The translations under genes and the position numbers were made by a program. A DNA stretch of 64,000 nucleotides from an uncultured Bacilli bacterium (GTDB lineage Bacteria; Bacillota_I; Bacilli_A; RF39; UBA660). Below are positions 27,290 to 34,759 of the stretch, piece by piece. Where the stretch lies: contig CAKOHW010000001.1 in the NCBI GenBank assembly GCA_934086185.1, positions 169,688 through 233,687 on the forward strand, written 5' to 3'. The first letter of the stretch is position 1. Every line of letters starts with the position of its first letter. The notes under the pieces are model-generated. The model was not told the DNA's origin, did not search any database, and worked only from the letters and a program-made list of their open reading frames with translations.

Positions 27290-27322
27290 ATTTTACCACC
27301 TTATCTTAACGTCATTATAGCA
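27162..27322 (-). repeat. Direct repeat, copy of 23561-23721
   Basis: Matches 23561-23721 without gaps and includes the operon promoter and the first 43 codons of the partner gene. Confidence 0.88.
27314..27322 (-). promoter_or_regulatory. Extended -10 promoter of the Tad-like/secreted-protein operon
   Basis: TGCTATAAT on the minus strand (extended -10). The -35 region is poor, in contrast to the duplicated copy at 23713-23742. Confidence 0.55.
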
Positions 27323-27376
27323 TATATAAATTTCTTTTCCTATAAAAATATGTTAAAATTAGTATTAGGTGAAATT

Positions 27377-28009
27377 ATGAAAAAAGGCTTTTTAAATGTA
27401 TTATTATATTTATTATTTCCTGGAATTTTTATTTCTATGTTTCATAATATAATGAATAGTAGTTTTATGTACTCTTTATTTACTATTTTACCTTATATGA
27501 TATTATGTGTTTATTATATTATTATATATAAAAAAGATTTTATATATTATTTAAAGAATTTTAAATTAAAATATATAAAATGGATATTAATTATATGGAT
27601 TATTGGTTTTATATTAATGATGTTGAGTAATTATATAATTAATTATAAAATATTACCTAATAATATTTCTGGTAATGAGGAATTAAATAGAACATTATTA
27701 TTTAATCATAGGTTTACGTATACATTGCTTTTATCTATAATAATTCCATTTTTGGAAGAAATTAGTTTTAGATTAGAATTTAAAAAAAATATTAAAAATA
27801 AATATGCATTTTTAATACTAACTAGTTTACTATTTGCAAGTATGCATTTATTTACTACGACTAAAGTTATTGGATTAATATATGTTATTCCTTATATAAT
27901 TTTAGGTTTTACATTTAGTTTTATTTATTATAAGACAAATAATATATTTAGTAGTATAATAGCACATATAATACATAATACTTTAATAGTTATAATGTTA
28001 TTGGTATAG
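27377..28009 (+). CDS. CPBP family intramembrane glutamic protease
   Basis: A 210-residue CAAX-protease/bacteriocin-processing (CPBP) protein with six to eight membrane helices. The three motifs are present: EEISFR (EExxxR), FASMH (FxxxH) and AHIIHN (HxxxN/B). I place the start at the ATG at 27377, which has an AGGTGA site; the longer ORF upstream lacks one. The substrate is unknown; some relatives process peptides or give bacteriocin self-immunity. It is 8 bp before the phosphoesterase gene and probably cotranscribed. Confidence 0.85.
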   Translation: MKKGFLNVLLYLLFPGIFISMFHNIMNSSFMYSLFTILPYMILCVYYIIIYKKDFIYYLKNFKLKYIKWILIIWIIGFILMMLSNYIINYKILPNNISGNEELNRTLLFNHRFTYTLLLSIIIPFLEEISFRLEFKKNIKNKYAFLILTSLLFASMHLFTTTKVIGLIYVIPYIILGFTFSFIYYKTNNIFSSIIAHIIHNTLIVIMLLV

Positions 28010-28017
28010 GAGATTTT

Positions 28018-28863
28018 ATGAAAAAGAATGTAAAGAAAAAAAATAATGAAAAAGGACATATTATAATTTATATACTTTTATTTGTTGGGTTATTATTAAT
28101 TTATAGTAGATATATAGAACCATATAATTTAACTATAAGAGAATATAAGATCGAGAATAAAGATATACCTAGTAATTTTGATGGAATAAAAATAGTACAC
28201 TTTAGTGATATTCATTATGGTATGACAGTGGATTATAAATATTTAAAAGAAATAGTTAGTAATATTAATAATCAAAATCCTGATATAGTTATATTTACGG
28301 GAGATTTTATTGATAAAAATACTAATTTATCTGATAAAGAAGTTAAAAAAATTAATAAACTCTTATCTAAAATAAATAGTACATTAGGAAATTATGTTGT
28401 AACTGGAAATCATGATTATAAACATATTAAAGATTTTAAAAATATATTTGATGGTAATTTTACAATACTTAATAATCAAGAAAAACTTATATATTATAAA
28501 GATAGTATTCCATTATCATTTGTTGGATTAGATGATTCTTTAGAAGGTAAAATAGATTATGATATTTTAAATGATGATAGTGAATATTTTAGATTTGTTT
28601 TAGTTCATGAAGGTGATGTATATGACAAAATAAGTGATTATAAATTTAATGTTATGTTAAGTGGTCATAGTCATAATGGTCAAGTTAGATTACCTATTAT
28701 TGGAAAAGTTTATACTCCAGTTGGAGCTAAAAAATATTATGATTATTATTATAAATTTGGTGATAAAGAATTATTTATTTCTAATGGTATTGGTACTAGT
28801 GGTGTTAAGTTTAGAAATTTATCAAGACCAAGTATAAATTTATATAGATTGTATTCTGAATAG
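28018..28863 (+). CDS. YkuE-like calcineurin-type metallophosphoesterase
   Basis: A 281-residue protein with an N-terminal membrane anchor (residues 14-31) and a metallophosphoesterase domain: SDIHYG, GDFID, GNHDY and SGHSHNGQ, which give all metal ligands. The family includes UDP-diacylglucosamine pyrophosphatase relatives and YkuE of Bacillus. The active site would face outward. It follows the CPBP gene and is ended by the hairpin at 28871-28907. Confidence 0.88.
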   Translation: MKKNVKKKNNEKGHIIIYILLFVGLLLIYSRYIEPYNLTIREYKIENKDIPSNFDGIKIVHFSDIHYGMTVDYKYLKEIVSNINNQNPDIVIFTGDFIDKNTNLSDKEVKKINKLLSKINSTLGNYVVTGNHDYKHIKDFKNIFDGNFTILNNQEKLIYYKDSIPLSFVGLDDSLEGKIDYDILNDDSEYFRFVLVHEGDVYDKISDYKFNVMLSGHSHNGQVRLPIIGKVYTPVGAKKYYDYYYKFGDKELFISNGIGTSGVKFRNLSRPSINLYRLYSE

Positions 28864-28870
28864 AAAAAAA

Positions 28871-28907
28871 ACTTCTTTTACATATAATATTGTGAAAGGA
28901 GTTTTTT
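28871..28907 (+). terminator. Terminator hairpin that contains the next gene's ribosome binding site
   Basis: Arms ACTTCTTT (28871-28878) and AAAGGAGT (28895-28902) pair with one G-T and are followed by T6. The same AAAGGAG is the ribosome binding site of the gene starting at 28909, so a folded hairpin would both end transcription and hide that site. Confidence 0.7.
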
Positions 28908-28908
28908 A

Positions 28909-29136
28909 ATGTATTATAATAATCAATATATAACTAATGAAGGTGATAGACAATTTTTTGTTCCATTTTTATTAGGTGGTTTAGCTGGTGCTGGATTGGT
29001 TGGAGTTTCAAGACCTAGACCTGTTTATGTAAATAGTCCTCAACCAAATTATTCTTATAGACCTTATCCTCAATATCCACCATATTTTTATGGACCTAGT
29101 GGATATTATAACTATTCAAGTGGTGGTTATTATTAA
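28909..29136 (+). CDS. Small Tyr/Pro/Gly-rich protein, possible spore coat component
   Basis: A 75-residue protein with a short hydrophobic stretch FFVPFLLGGLAGAGLVGV (residues 16-33) and a C-terminal half almost wholly of Pro, Tyr, Ser and Gly. Composition is like small coat or crust proteins of spore formers, but no family is certain. The AAAGGAG site is 7 bases upstream of the ATG and lies in a terminator stem. It converges on the RodA gene with a 4-bp overlap. Confidence 0.65.
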   Translation: MYYNNQYITNEGDRQFFVPFLLGGLAGAGLVGVSRPRPVYVNSPQPNYSYRPYPQYPPYFYGPSGYYNYSSGGYY

Positions 29137-30224
29137 GTATCATAATGATACTTTTTTATATTTAAAAGTATTCCAAATAAAATATAATATGATAATAAAC
29201 TACTTCCTCCATAAGAAATAAATGGCAATGTTATTCCAGTTATCGGTAATAATTCTAAATTCATAAATATATGTTGCACTTGTTGATATATAAATAAACC
29301 AAATAATCCAATAATATAATATTTATTTTTATTTATTTTTTTTATATCATTTATTAGTAAAAAATCTAAGTATAAAAAATTGAGTATTACTACTAAACCA
29401 CCTATGAATCCAAGTTTCATAAGTATATTTGCAAACATAAAGTCTGTTATTGCTTCTGGAATATATATTACATATTTAAATCCATTACCTAATAATTTAC
29501 CATTACCTATACCTATTAATGCATTTTTTATTTGATAGCCTTCATTATTCATGAAATTTAATATTCTATCTGTTCTATAAAAAAAACTAGTACCTAATAT
29601 TTTTATAAATAATTCACTCTTATAAAAATATAAGTAAAAATACATTCCAATAAATAATATTATAGTAGAAAATAATGTAATATAGTATTTTTTATTTAAA
29701 TTTAGTGATACAAATATACTGAAAAATATTACTATATAAAATAATACTGTGCCTGTATCAGGTTGAAGAAATGTTAATATAGATGGTATTATTAACAATA
29801 ATATACTTTTTAATAATCCATATTTTGTTTTTATATATTTATTAATACATAAAAGAAGTGTTATTTTTGTAAATTCACTAGGTTGTATTGATATTCCAAA
29901 TAAATTAATCCAACTTTTACTGCCATTAATTTTTGTACCAAATATTAATACATAAATGAGTGATAATATACAAAGTATATATAAAGTTAATGAAAATTTG
30001 TTTAGTTTTGAAAAACTTATTTTTTGACATACAAATAATAAAATTATACTTATTATTAAAAATATAATTTGACGATAAAAGTAAGAATAACTATCTTTTA
30101 TAGTTTCTTTAGATAAGTATATAACGGTTATTCCTATTAATGATAATAAAATAATTGGAATAATATATTTAATAAAATCTTTCTTCATATTTTTATTTTG
30201 TAAATATTTATAATAATTATTCAT
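29133..30224 (-). CDS. SEDS glycosyltransferase (RodA/FtsW/SpoVE family)
   Basis: A 363-residue peptidoglycan polymerase with about ten membrane helices. Conserved blocks are FLQPDTGT near residue 154 (catalytic Asp region), RTDRILNF near 220, GIGNGKLLGNG near 238, EAITDFMFA near 256 and TGITLPFISYGGSSL near 332. It resembles RodA most, though SpoVE or FtsW cannot be excluded. No cognate PBP is adjacent. No ribosome binding site is obvious at the start. Confidence 0.88.
   Translation of the reverse strand: MNNYYKYLQNKNMKKDFIKYIIPIILLSLIGITVIYLSKETIKDSYSYFYRQIIFLIISIILLFVCQKISFSKLNKFSLTLYILCILSLIYVLIFGTKINGSKSWINLFGISIQPSEFTKITLLLCINKYIKTKYGLLKSILLLIIPSILTFLQPDTGTVLFYIVIFFSIFVSLNLNKKYYITLFSTIILFIGMYFYLYFYKSELFIKILGTSFFYRTDRILNFMNNEGYQIKNALIGIGNGKLLGNGFKYVIYIPEAITDFMFANILMKLGFIGGLVVILNFLYLDFLLINDIKKINKNKYYIIGLFGLFIYQQVQHIFMNLELLPITGITLPFISYGGSSLLSYYILFGILLNIKKYHYDT
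29135..29157 (+). terminator. Terminator for the Tyr/Pro-rich gene, inside the RodA coding end
   Basis: AAGTATC/GATACTT arms (29135-29141 and 29147-29153) followed by a T-run on the plus strand. The arms are the last codons of the convergent RodA-like gene, so the sequence is shared by coding and termination. Confidence 0.75.
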
Positions 30225-30245
30225 ATATTATTGTAGAGGTGAACT

Positions 30246-30545
30246 ATGACAAAATTACCAGATTTATATACAAATCATTTTGATAAAAAAATAGATAATT
30301 CTTTAGAATATACTAAGGTTAGCAATATAGATAATGTAAATGTTAATAATACAAAGTATGAAATTAATAAAAAAATAGATAATATATTTAGATCAAGTAG
30401 CTATATATATAAAATTAAAGTTAGAATTACTTTAGAAAATAAGGTTTTAGAAGAATATTTAATTGGTAGAAATAATGTGGATTTAATAACAATTGATAAT
30501 GAATTAATACATATAAGAGATGTTAAAAATATAGAGGAAATTTAA
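30246..30545 (+). CDS. Uncharacterised 99-residue protein
   Basis: A small soluble Asn- and Ile-rich protein. The N-terminal half is polar and probably flexible, the C-terminal half alternates charged and hydrophobic residues as in a small beta-rich fold. No family recognised. A GAGGTGA site precedes the ATG, and a strong terminator follows. It is divergent from the RodA-like gene. Confidence 0.6.
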   Translation: MTKLPDLYTNHFDKKIDNSLEYTKVSNIDNVNVNNTKYEINKKIDNIFRSSSYIYKIKVRITLENKVLEEYLIGRNNVDLITIDNELIHIRDVKNIEEI

Positions 30546-30579
30546 AAAGTGTAATTAATATTAAAATAATTACACTTTT
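30545..30579. terminator. Strong, probably bidirectional terminator
   Basis: Thirteen-base arms AAAAGTGTAATTA/TAATTACACTTTT (30545-30557 and 30567-30579) separate the 99-residue gene from the minus-strand tRNA cluster. Confidence 0.8.
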
Positions 30580-30588
30580 CTTTATAAA

Positions 30589-30612
30589 ATAAAAAAGTTC
30601 ATAATTGAACTT
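30589..30612 (-). terminator. Terminator of the minus-strand tRNA cluster
   Basis: AAGTTC/GAACTT arms (30595-30600 and 30607-30612) followed on the minus strand by T6, 13 bp after tRNA-Phe. Confidence 0.75.
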
Positions 30613-30624
30613 ATTTCTTTTTTA

Positions 30625-30700
<76 letters not shown>

Positions 30701-30707
30701 AAAAAAA

Positions 30708-30784
30708 TGGCGGTCCGTACGGGATTCGAACCCGTGATCTTCTGCGTGACAGGCAGACGTCATAGGCCTCTAGACTAACGGACC
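30708..30784 (-). tRNA. tRNA-Asp (GTC)
   Basis: A 77-nt cloverleaf with acceptor GGTCCGT/ACGGACC, anticodon GTC in loop CTGTCAC and encoded CCA. Confidence 0.97.
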
Positions 30785-30785
30785 A

Positions 30786-30862
30786 TGGTTGCGGGAGTAG
30801 GATTTGAACCTACGACCTCTGGGTTATGAGCCCAGCGAGCTACCGAACTGCTCCATCCCGCG
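30786..30862 (-). tRNA. Initiator tRNA-fMet (CAT)
   Basis: A 77-nt tRNA with anticodon CAT. The first acceptor pair is the mismatched C1-A72 and the anticodon stem has the three G-C pairs typical of initiators, so it is the start tRNA. CCA is encoded. Confidence 0.96.
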
Positions 30863-30881
30863 ATAAGTAAATAAAATTAAA

Positions 30882-30972
30882 TGGCGGAGAAAGAGGGATT
30901 CGAACCCCCGCGCCGTTGCCGACCTCCTGGTTTTCAAGACCAGTCCCTTCAACCGGACTTGGGTATTTCTCC
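30882..30972 (-). tRNA. tRNA-Ser (TGA)
   Basis: A 91-nt tRNA with a long variable arm, anticodon TGA, acceptor GGAGAAA/TTTCTCC and encoded CCA. First gene of the minus-strand cluster. Confidence 0.97.
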
Positions 30973-31001
30973 ATATTCCTTTTCTTTCAAGGAACAAATT
31001 G

Positions 31002-31031
31002 ATTATAGCATATAAAATTCAATATAGTCAA
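31002..31031 (-). promoter_or_regulatory. Promoter of the minus-strand tRNA cluster
   Basis: Minus-strand TTGACT (31026-31031), an 18-bp spacer and TATAAT (31002-31007) with a TGC extension upstream of the -10. Confidence 0.85.
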
Positions 31032-31142
31032 CATTTTTTCTAAAAAAACTATTTTTTTTATAATATATTCATTTTATAAGCCTATATCCACTCTTTTTCT
31101 ATTAAATAATTTCATTTTTTTTAATTTTTTTGCAAAAAAGTA

Positions 31143-31171
31143 TTGATTTAAATTAATTTTTAGGTTATACT
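31143..31171 (+). promoter_or_regulatory. Promoter of the plus-strand tRNA cluster
   Basis: TTGATT (31143-31148), a 17-bp spacer and TATACT (31166-31171). Confidence 0.8.
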
Positions 31172-31177
31172 CAAATA

Positions 31178-31195
31178 GTCTTAATTAATTAAGAC
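31178..31195. promoter_or_regulatory. Perfect 18-bp palindrome at the tRNA operon start site
   Basis: GTCTTAATTAATTAAGAC lies 7 bp after the -10 box, at the predicted transcription start and 14 bp before tRNA-Leu. It could be an operator, or a leader hairpin used in 5' processing. Confidence 0.5.
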
Positions 31196-31209
31196 ATGCA
31201 TTTGGTGTC

Positions 31210-31298
31210 GCCCAAGTGGCGGAACAGGTAGACGCACAGGACTTAAAATCCTGCGAGATTTAAACCTCGTGCCGGTTCAAGTCCGGCCTTGGGCACCA
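31210..31298 (+). tRNA. tRNA-Leu (TAA)
   Basis: An 89-nt tRNA with long variable arm, acceptor GCCCAAG/CTTGGGC, anticodon TAA and encoded CCA. First of six plus-strand tRNAs. Confidence 0.97.
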
Positions 31299-31320
31299 CT
31301 TATTAATGAGAATATCTCTC

Positions 31321-31397
31321 GGGCGATTAGCTCAGTTGGTTAGAGCACCTGCCTTACAAGCAGGGGGTCATAGGTTCGAGTCCTATATCGCCCACCA
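31321..31397 (+). tRNA. tRNA-Val (TAC)
   Basis: A 77-nt cloverleaf with acceptor GGGCGAT/ATCGCCC, anticodon TAC and encoded CCA. Confidence 0.97.
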
Positions 31398-31405
31398 TTT
31401 ATTTT

Positions 31406-31481
31406 GCCGACATAGCGTAACTGGCAGCGCAACTGACTTGTAATCAGTAGGTTGGGGGTTCGACTCCCTCTGTCGGCACCA
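31406..31481 (+). tRNA. tRNA-Thr (TGT)
   Basis: A 76-nt cloverleaf with acceptor GCCGACA/TGTCGGC, anticodon TGT and encoded CCA. The D-loop (GTAACTGGCAGCGC) departs from the usual CTCAATTGGTAGAGC pattern but still forms a D stem. Confidence 0.95.
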
Positions 31482-31487
31482 CTTTTT

Positions 31488-31571
31488 GGAGGGATAGCGA
31501 AGTGGTCAAACGCGGCAGACTGTAAATCTGTTCCTTCGGGTTCCATGGTTCAAATCCATGTCCCTCCACCA
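31488..31571 (+). tRNA. tRNA-Tyr (GTA)
   Basis: An 84-nt tRNA with long variable arm, acceptor GGAGGGA/TCCCTCC, anticodon GTA and encoded CCA. Confidence 0.97.
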
Positions 31572-31580
31572 CTTTAAAAT

Positions 31581-31656
31581 TGCCTCGTAGCCAAGTGGTA
31601 AGGCATCAGACTTTGACTCTGACATTCCGGTGGTTCGAACCCACCCGAGGCAGCCA
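31581..31656 (+). tRNA. tRNA-Gln (TTG)
   Basis: A 76-nt cloverleaf with acceptor TGCCTCG/CGAGGCA, anticodon TTG and encoded CCA. Confidence 0.96.
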
Positions 31657-31665
31657 ATTAATTAT

Positions 31666-31741
31666 GTCCTGTTAGCTCAGTCGGTAGAGCATTTGACTTT
31701 TAATCAAAGGGTCTGGAGTTCGAATCTCCAACAGGACACCA
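31666..31741 (+). tRNA. tRNA-Lys (TTT)
   Basis: A 76-nt cloverleaf with acceptor GTCCTGT/ACAGGAC, anticodon TTT and encoded CCA. Last gene of the plus-strand cluster. Confidence 0.97.
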
Positions 31742-31751
31742 CTTTGAATTT

Positions 31752-31772
31752 AACTACTTTATGTAGTTTTTA
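31752..31772 (+). terminator. Terminator of the plus-strand tRNA cluster
   Basis: AACTAC/GTAGTT arms (31752-31757 and 31763-31768) followed by a T-run. Confidence 0.75.
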
Positions 31773-31780
31773 TTTTATAC

Positions 31781-31808
31781 AAAAACCATCAATTTTTATT
31801 GATGGTTT
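31781..31808 (-). terminator. Terminator of the S1-domain gene, containing its stop codon
   Basis: Nine-base arms AAACCATCA/TGATGGTTT (31783-31791 and 31800-31808); the last coding codons form one arm and the stop is in the loop. A T-run follows on the minus strand. Confidence 0.8.
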
Positions 31809-32146
31809 AATTCTTCTAAAGTTTCTCTAGTCCACTTTTCTAAATTTTCTTGTAAAGGTGAAAATCCCCTAACAGATTCATTAACTTTCCTGTTATTATA
31901 AAATTCTTTATAATTTAATCCTTTTATTGATAATTTTAATCTTTTATTATCATTATCTACATCAATAATTTTAGCATATATTTTATCACCTATATTAACA
32001 TAATATGTTATGTTAGATACAAATCTATTTGCTATCTCACTGATATGAATTAAACCAGTAAAATCATTAACTTTAATAAAAATACCATATGGTTCTATTC
32101 CAGTGACTTCTCCCTTTACAATATTTCCAACTTTATAGTTTTCCAT
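31796..32146 (-). CDS. S1-domain RNA-binding protein (YugI/GSP13-like)
   Basis: A 116-residue protein with one N-terminal S1 domain: VGNIVKGEVTGIEPYGIFIKV and LIHISEI, then IGDKIYAKIIDVD and RLKLSIKGL. This is the layout of general stress protein 13 (YugI/CvfD), which binds the ribosome or RNA. I start it at the ATG at 32146, preceded by GAGGTG; an in-frame upstream start at 32161 is inside that site. Divergent promoter shared with the NifU-like gene. Confidence 0.85.
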   Translation of the reverse strand: MENYKVGNIVKGEVTGIEPYGIFIKVNDFTGLIHISEIANRFVSNITYYVNIGDKIYAKIIDVDNDNKRLKLSIKGLNYKEFYNNRKVNESVRGFSPLQENLEKWTRETLEELNHQ

Positions 32147-32163
32147 TATTGCACCTCGCATGT

Positions 32164-32208
32164 ATTATATCAAATTTTATTTACTAAGTAAAATTTTTTA
32201 TGTATAAT
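32164..32208. promoter_or_regulatory. Back-to-back divergent promoters with palindromic -35 region
   Basis: The palindrome TTTACTAAGTAAA (32180-32192) supplies a -35 for each direction. On the plus strand TTTACT, 17 bp, TATAAT (32203-32208) serves the NifU-like gene. On the minus strand TTTACT, 17 bp, TATAAT (32164-32169) serves the S1 gene. Confidence 0.65.
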
Positions 32209-32225
32209 AAGTTTGGTGAAAACAA

Positions 32226-32489
32226 ATGAAAGAAAATACAATTAATAATGATAATTTAATTGAAGAAGAAAAAATAATAAATGATGTTATAAATGATATA
32301 AAACCATATTTAAATAATGATGGTGGTGATATAGAATTTATTAAATATCAAGATGATTATGTTTTTGTAAAATTATTTGGGGCATGTAGTCATTGTGGAT
32401 ATCAAGACTTTACTTTAAATGATAATATACTAGAAATAATCAAAGATAAAATTCCTACAGTTAAAGGTGTAATAAATGTTGAAATTTAG
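32226..32489 (+). CDS. NifU C-terminal-domain iron-sulfur scaffold (YutI-like)
   Basis: An 87-residue NfuA/NifU C-terminal-type protein. It has YLNNDGGDIEF near residue 30 and the Fe-S binding GACSHCG (CxxC) near 57, then the helical end with KIPTVKGVINVEI. It should carry or deliver a 4Fe-4S cluster. In Bacillus the similar gene yutI lies next to yutH, and here the neighbouring convergent gene is YutH-like. Start supported by a GGTGA site. Confidence 0.88.
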   Translation: MKENTINNDNLIEEEKIINDVINDIKPYLNNDGGDIEFIKYQDDYVFVKLFGACSHCGYQDFTLNDNILEIIKDKIPTVKGVINVEI

Positions 32490-32504
32490 TTTTCAACATT
32501 TTTA
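32475..32504. terminator. Convergent terminator between NifU-like and YutH-like genes
   Basis: Ten-base arms AATGTTGAAA/TTTCAACATT (32475-32484 and 32491-32500) contain the last codons of both genes, with the NifU-like stop in the loop. A T-run follows on the plus strand. Confidence 0.75.
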
Positions 32505-33376
32505 TTTAACCATTCTATATTAAACATTTCATATTTATTATTAAATACAATAAATATTTTTTTTAACATTTCTAGATAATTTTGTATTTTATTAATAACA
32601 TTAATAATCTTATTGTCTTCTTCCCTACCCAATATAATTTTATCAAATTCGTCAAAATAAAATGTTGGATATAATAGTCTTGAATATAATAAGTTAAATG
32701 ATTTAGAATTTAAAGTTAATTTATTTATTAGAGTTATGATATTTTCTAAATCATAATAATCTGATATTGCATATGATTTAATATACTCACTAATATCTCT
32801 TATATAATAATCTATTACAAAATTTAAAGGATTATTATAATCTATTTCATATTCTGGATAATTCATTCTATTATGTACTATTGCTACCGGTACTTCATCA
32901 TTAAATTTTTTTTCGGTTAAATTATAATATAGTATTGCATTTTCTGCTATTCCTTTAAAAAATCCAAAACTATTTAATAGTGTTTGATATTTTTTACCTA
33001 GTTCTCTTATTTGTATTTCATAATAATCTAATTTATTAGACCAAAGTGTTCCCCAATTGTGATTTGTTTTAGCTATAGGATAATATTTAAATTCTTCAAA
33101 TTTAATTTCATATTTTAACAACCCTTTTAAGTGTAATAATGCATAATTTTTTTTATTTATTGTTGTTATTAAATTATTATCTTTATTAGCAATAATTTTA
33201 TAACTATCTATATTGTTTTCAATTAAAAAATTATATATTTCATTAATTGTTTCTGGATTGTTTTCTATTAAATAAAATACATATAAATTTGAATTATAAT
33301 AAAAATAATAATTATCATTACTTTCATTAATATCTGTTAAAAGAACATTGTAATAATTATATATAACATTTTTCAT
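32486..33376 (-). CDS. YutH/CotS-like spore coat kinase-fold protein
   Basis: A 296-residue protein of the CotS/CotI/YutH group, which have a kinase-like (APH) fold. Recognisable blocks are FFKGIAENAI near residue 137, the RDISEYIKSY segment near 191 and RLLYPTFYFDEFDKII near 232. These match YutH by memory. The active-site Asp motifs of true kinases are not clear, so it may be a pseudokinase. Neighbours YutI-like and YutD match the Bacillus order. No ribosome binding site is evident. Confidence 0.6.
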   Translation of the reverse strand: MKNVIYNYYNVLLTDINESNDNYYFYYNSNLYVFYLIENNPETINEIYNFLIENNIDSYKIIANKDNNLITTINKKNYALLHLKGLLKYEIKFEEFKYYPIAKTNHNWGTLWSNKLDYYEIQIRELGKKYQTLLNSFGFFKGIAENAILYYNLTEKKFNDEVPVAIVHNRMNYPEYEIDYNNPLNFVIDYYIRDISEYIKSYAISDYYDLENIITLINKLTLNSKSFNLLYSRLLYPTFYFDEFDKIILGREEDNKIINVINKIQNYLEMLKKIFIVFNNKYEMFNIEWLNKNVEN

Positions 33377-33389
33377 ACTATATTTTATG

Positions 33390-33417
33390 AAAAAGCCTAA
33401 GTATTTATACTTAGGCT
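33390..33417 (-). terminator. Strong terminator containing the stop of the 426-residue gene
   Basis: Arms AGCCTAAGTA/TACTTAGGCT (33394-33403 and 33408-33417) include the stop codon, followed by T5 on the minus strand. Confidence 0.85.
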
Positions 33418-34691
33418 ATGCTTTTGAATACATTTTCAGTTACATTATTTTCTTGTATTGGAATTATATTATCTGGCATTTGATTTAATGCTTGTTCATT
33501 TAGTGTATTGTCATTATTTAATAATGTTGCTCCACTATTATCGTTTACAATAGTTTCTTTTTGTGGAGTATCTATTTTTTTTATAACTTTACTTACAAGT
33601 TCTGCTATATTTTTGTCTATCTCTGCTGCCTCTAATTTATTTTTTGCAGATGCTTTATAGAATGCTGATAATTGTTCTAATAATGAATTTAACTCATTAT
33701 CGTTTTTAGCACTTTGTTCTAAAAATTGTCCTACTGCATCAACTTTTTCTTTATTTATATTATCGGTTTGATTTGTTGGTTCAGTAGTTAAATTATCATT
33801 ATTTATTTCTGCTTGTGAAATTCCAAAATCTGGAGTTGCTGGAATATTATCAAATATATTTGTTCTTGGTTCTGTGCCTACTCCAAAATCTTTTATCTCA
33901 GGTTCAGGTGCTTTTTGATCATTCGTTTGTTCTAATGCTACATTATTATTTTCTAAAGTTGGTTCATTATTATTTTGAGTTGTATTTAAACCATTATTGT
34001 TCATATCTAATGGTTTAACATTTACTTCTGCATTTGGCATAGTAATATTATTTATATCATTTGTAAGTGAACTTAAACTTTCTAAACCAGTTGGAATTTG
34101 TTCAGTTGGTGACATATTCATACTTACTGGTTCTTTACTTAAATCATCTTTATTGGTTGGAATTGGACTAATCTCTACACTTGGTACTGGAGATTCATTT
34201 GTTAAATTTTGTAATGATGGTATTGATAAAGATTCATCTTTATTTTCTTGCACTGGTGCTGTTTCGGTGATACCACCAAATGCATTTGCAATTAAACTCT
34301 TATTTGAATTTTCATTATTAAAATTAATAACTGCTTCAGAATTTTCATATTTTTCTAATATTTTTGATGAATATGCAGGATTTAATAATATTTCTTTTAT
34401 ATCATTAATTGTTATAGTTCCTGTAACACCTTGAAATTTGATATTATCTTTAACATTACCACTTATAATATCTTGCATAACTCCTTTTAATCCATTCCAT
34501 TCCTCAAGAGTTATTCCTAATCCCATTCCATTATTTTCGTCTGCAACATATAATTTTAATAAACCATCTTTTAATATTTCATTCTTTGTATAAAATACAT
34601 AATTTTTAGAATTATCTTTTTTAAAATAGCATACTAATTCTACTTGTTCTTCTTGATTTTGATTATTTTTTATTGTTATTTGTTTACTCAT
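33411..34691 (-). CDS. Uncharacterised acidic protein with long Asn/Thr/Pro-rich linker
   Basis: A 426-residue protein. The first about 95 residues form a compact domain (VELVCYFKKDNSKNYVFYT) that recalls DUF1292-like small beta proteins, though this is uncertain. Residues about 110-320 are a disordered region rich in Asn, Pro, Thr, Glu and Ser; a helical segment (about 320-385) follows. No signal peptide or membrane segment. It lies between YutD and YutH homologues, so a sporulation role is possible only by context. Confidence 0.65.
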   Translation of the reverse strand: MSKQITIKNNQNQEEQVELVCYFKKDNSKNYVFYTKNEILKDGLLKLYVADENNGMGLGITLEEWNGLKGVMQDIISGNVKDNIKFQGVTGTITINDIKEILLNPAYSSKILEKYENSEAVINFNNENSNKSLIANAFGGITETAPVQENKDESLSIPSLQNLTNESPVPSVEISPIPTNKDDLSKEPVSMNMSPTEQIPTGLESLSSLTNDINNITMPNAEVNVKPLDMNNNGLNTTQNNNEPTLENNNVALEQTNDQKAPEPEIKDFGVGTEPRTNIFDNIPATPDFGISQAEINNDNLTTEPTNQTDNINKEKVDAVGQFLEQSAKNDNELNSLLEQLSAFYKASAKNKLEAAEIDKNIAELVSKVIKKIDTPQKETIVNDNSGATLLNNDNTLNEQALNQMPDNIIPIQENNVTENVFKSIA

Positions 34692-34737
34692 AGAAAATCC
34701 CTCTCTATCTTAACTGTATTTTATCATAAATATTCAT

Positions 34738-34759
34738 AAAAAAAAAGATTAAATCTTTT
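34738..34759 (-). terminator. Terminator after the YutD-like gene
   Basis: AAAAGATT/AATCTTTT arms (34743-34750 and 34752-34759) overlap the stop codon; a long T-run follows on the minus strand. Confidence 0.55.

Noticed and set aside
31340..31546. A 68-residue minus-strand open frame.
   Set aside because: It lies on tRNA-Val, tRNA-Thr and tRNA-Tyr genes, which explain the GC-rich open frame.
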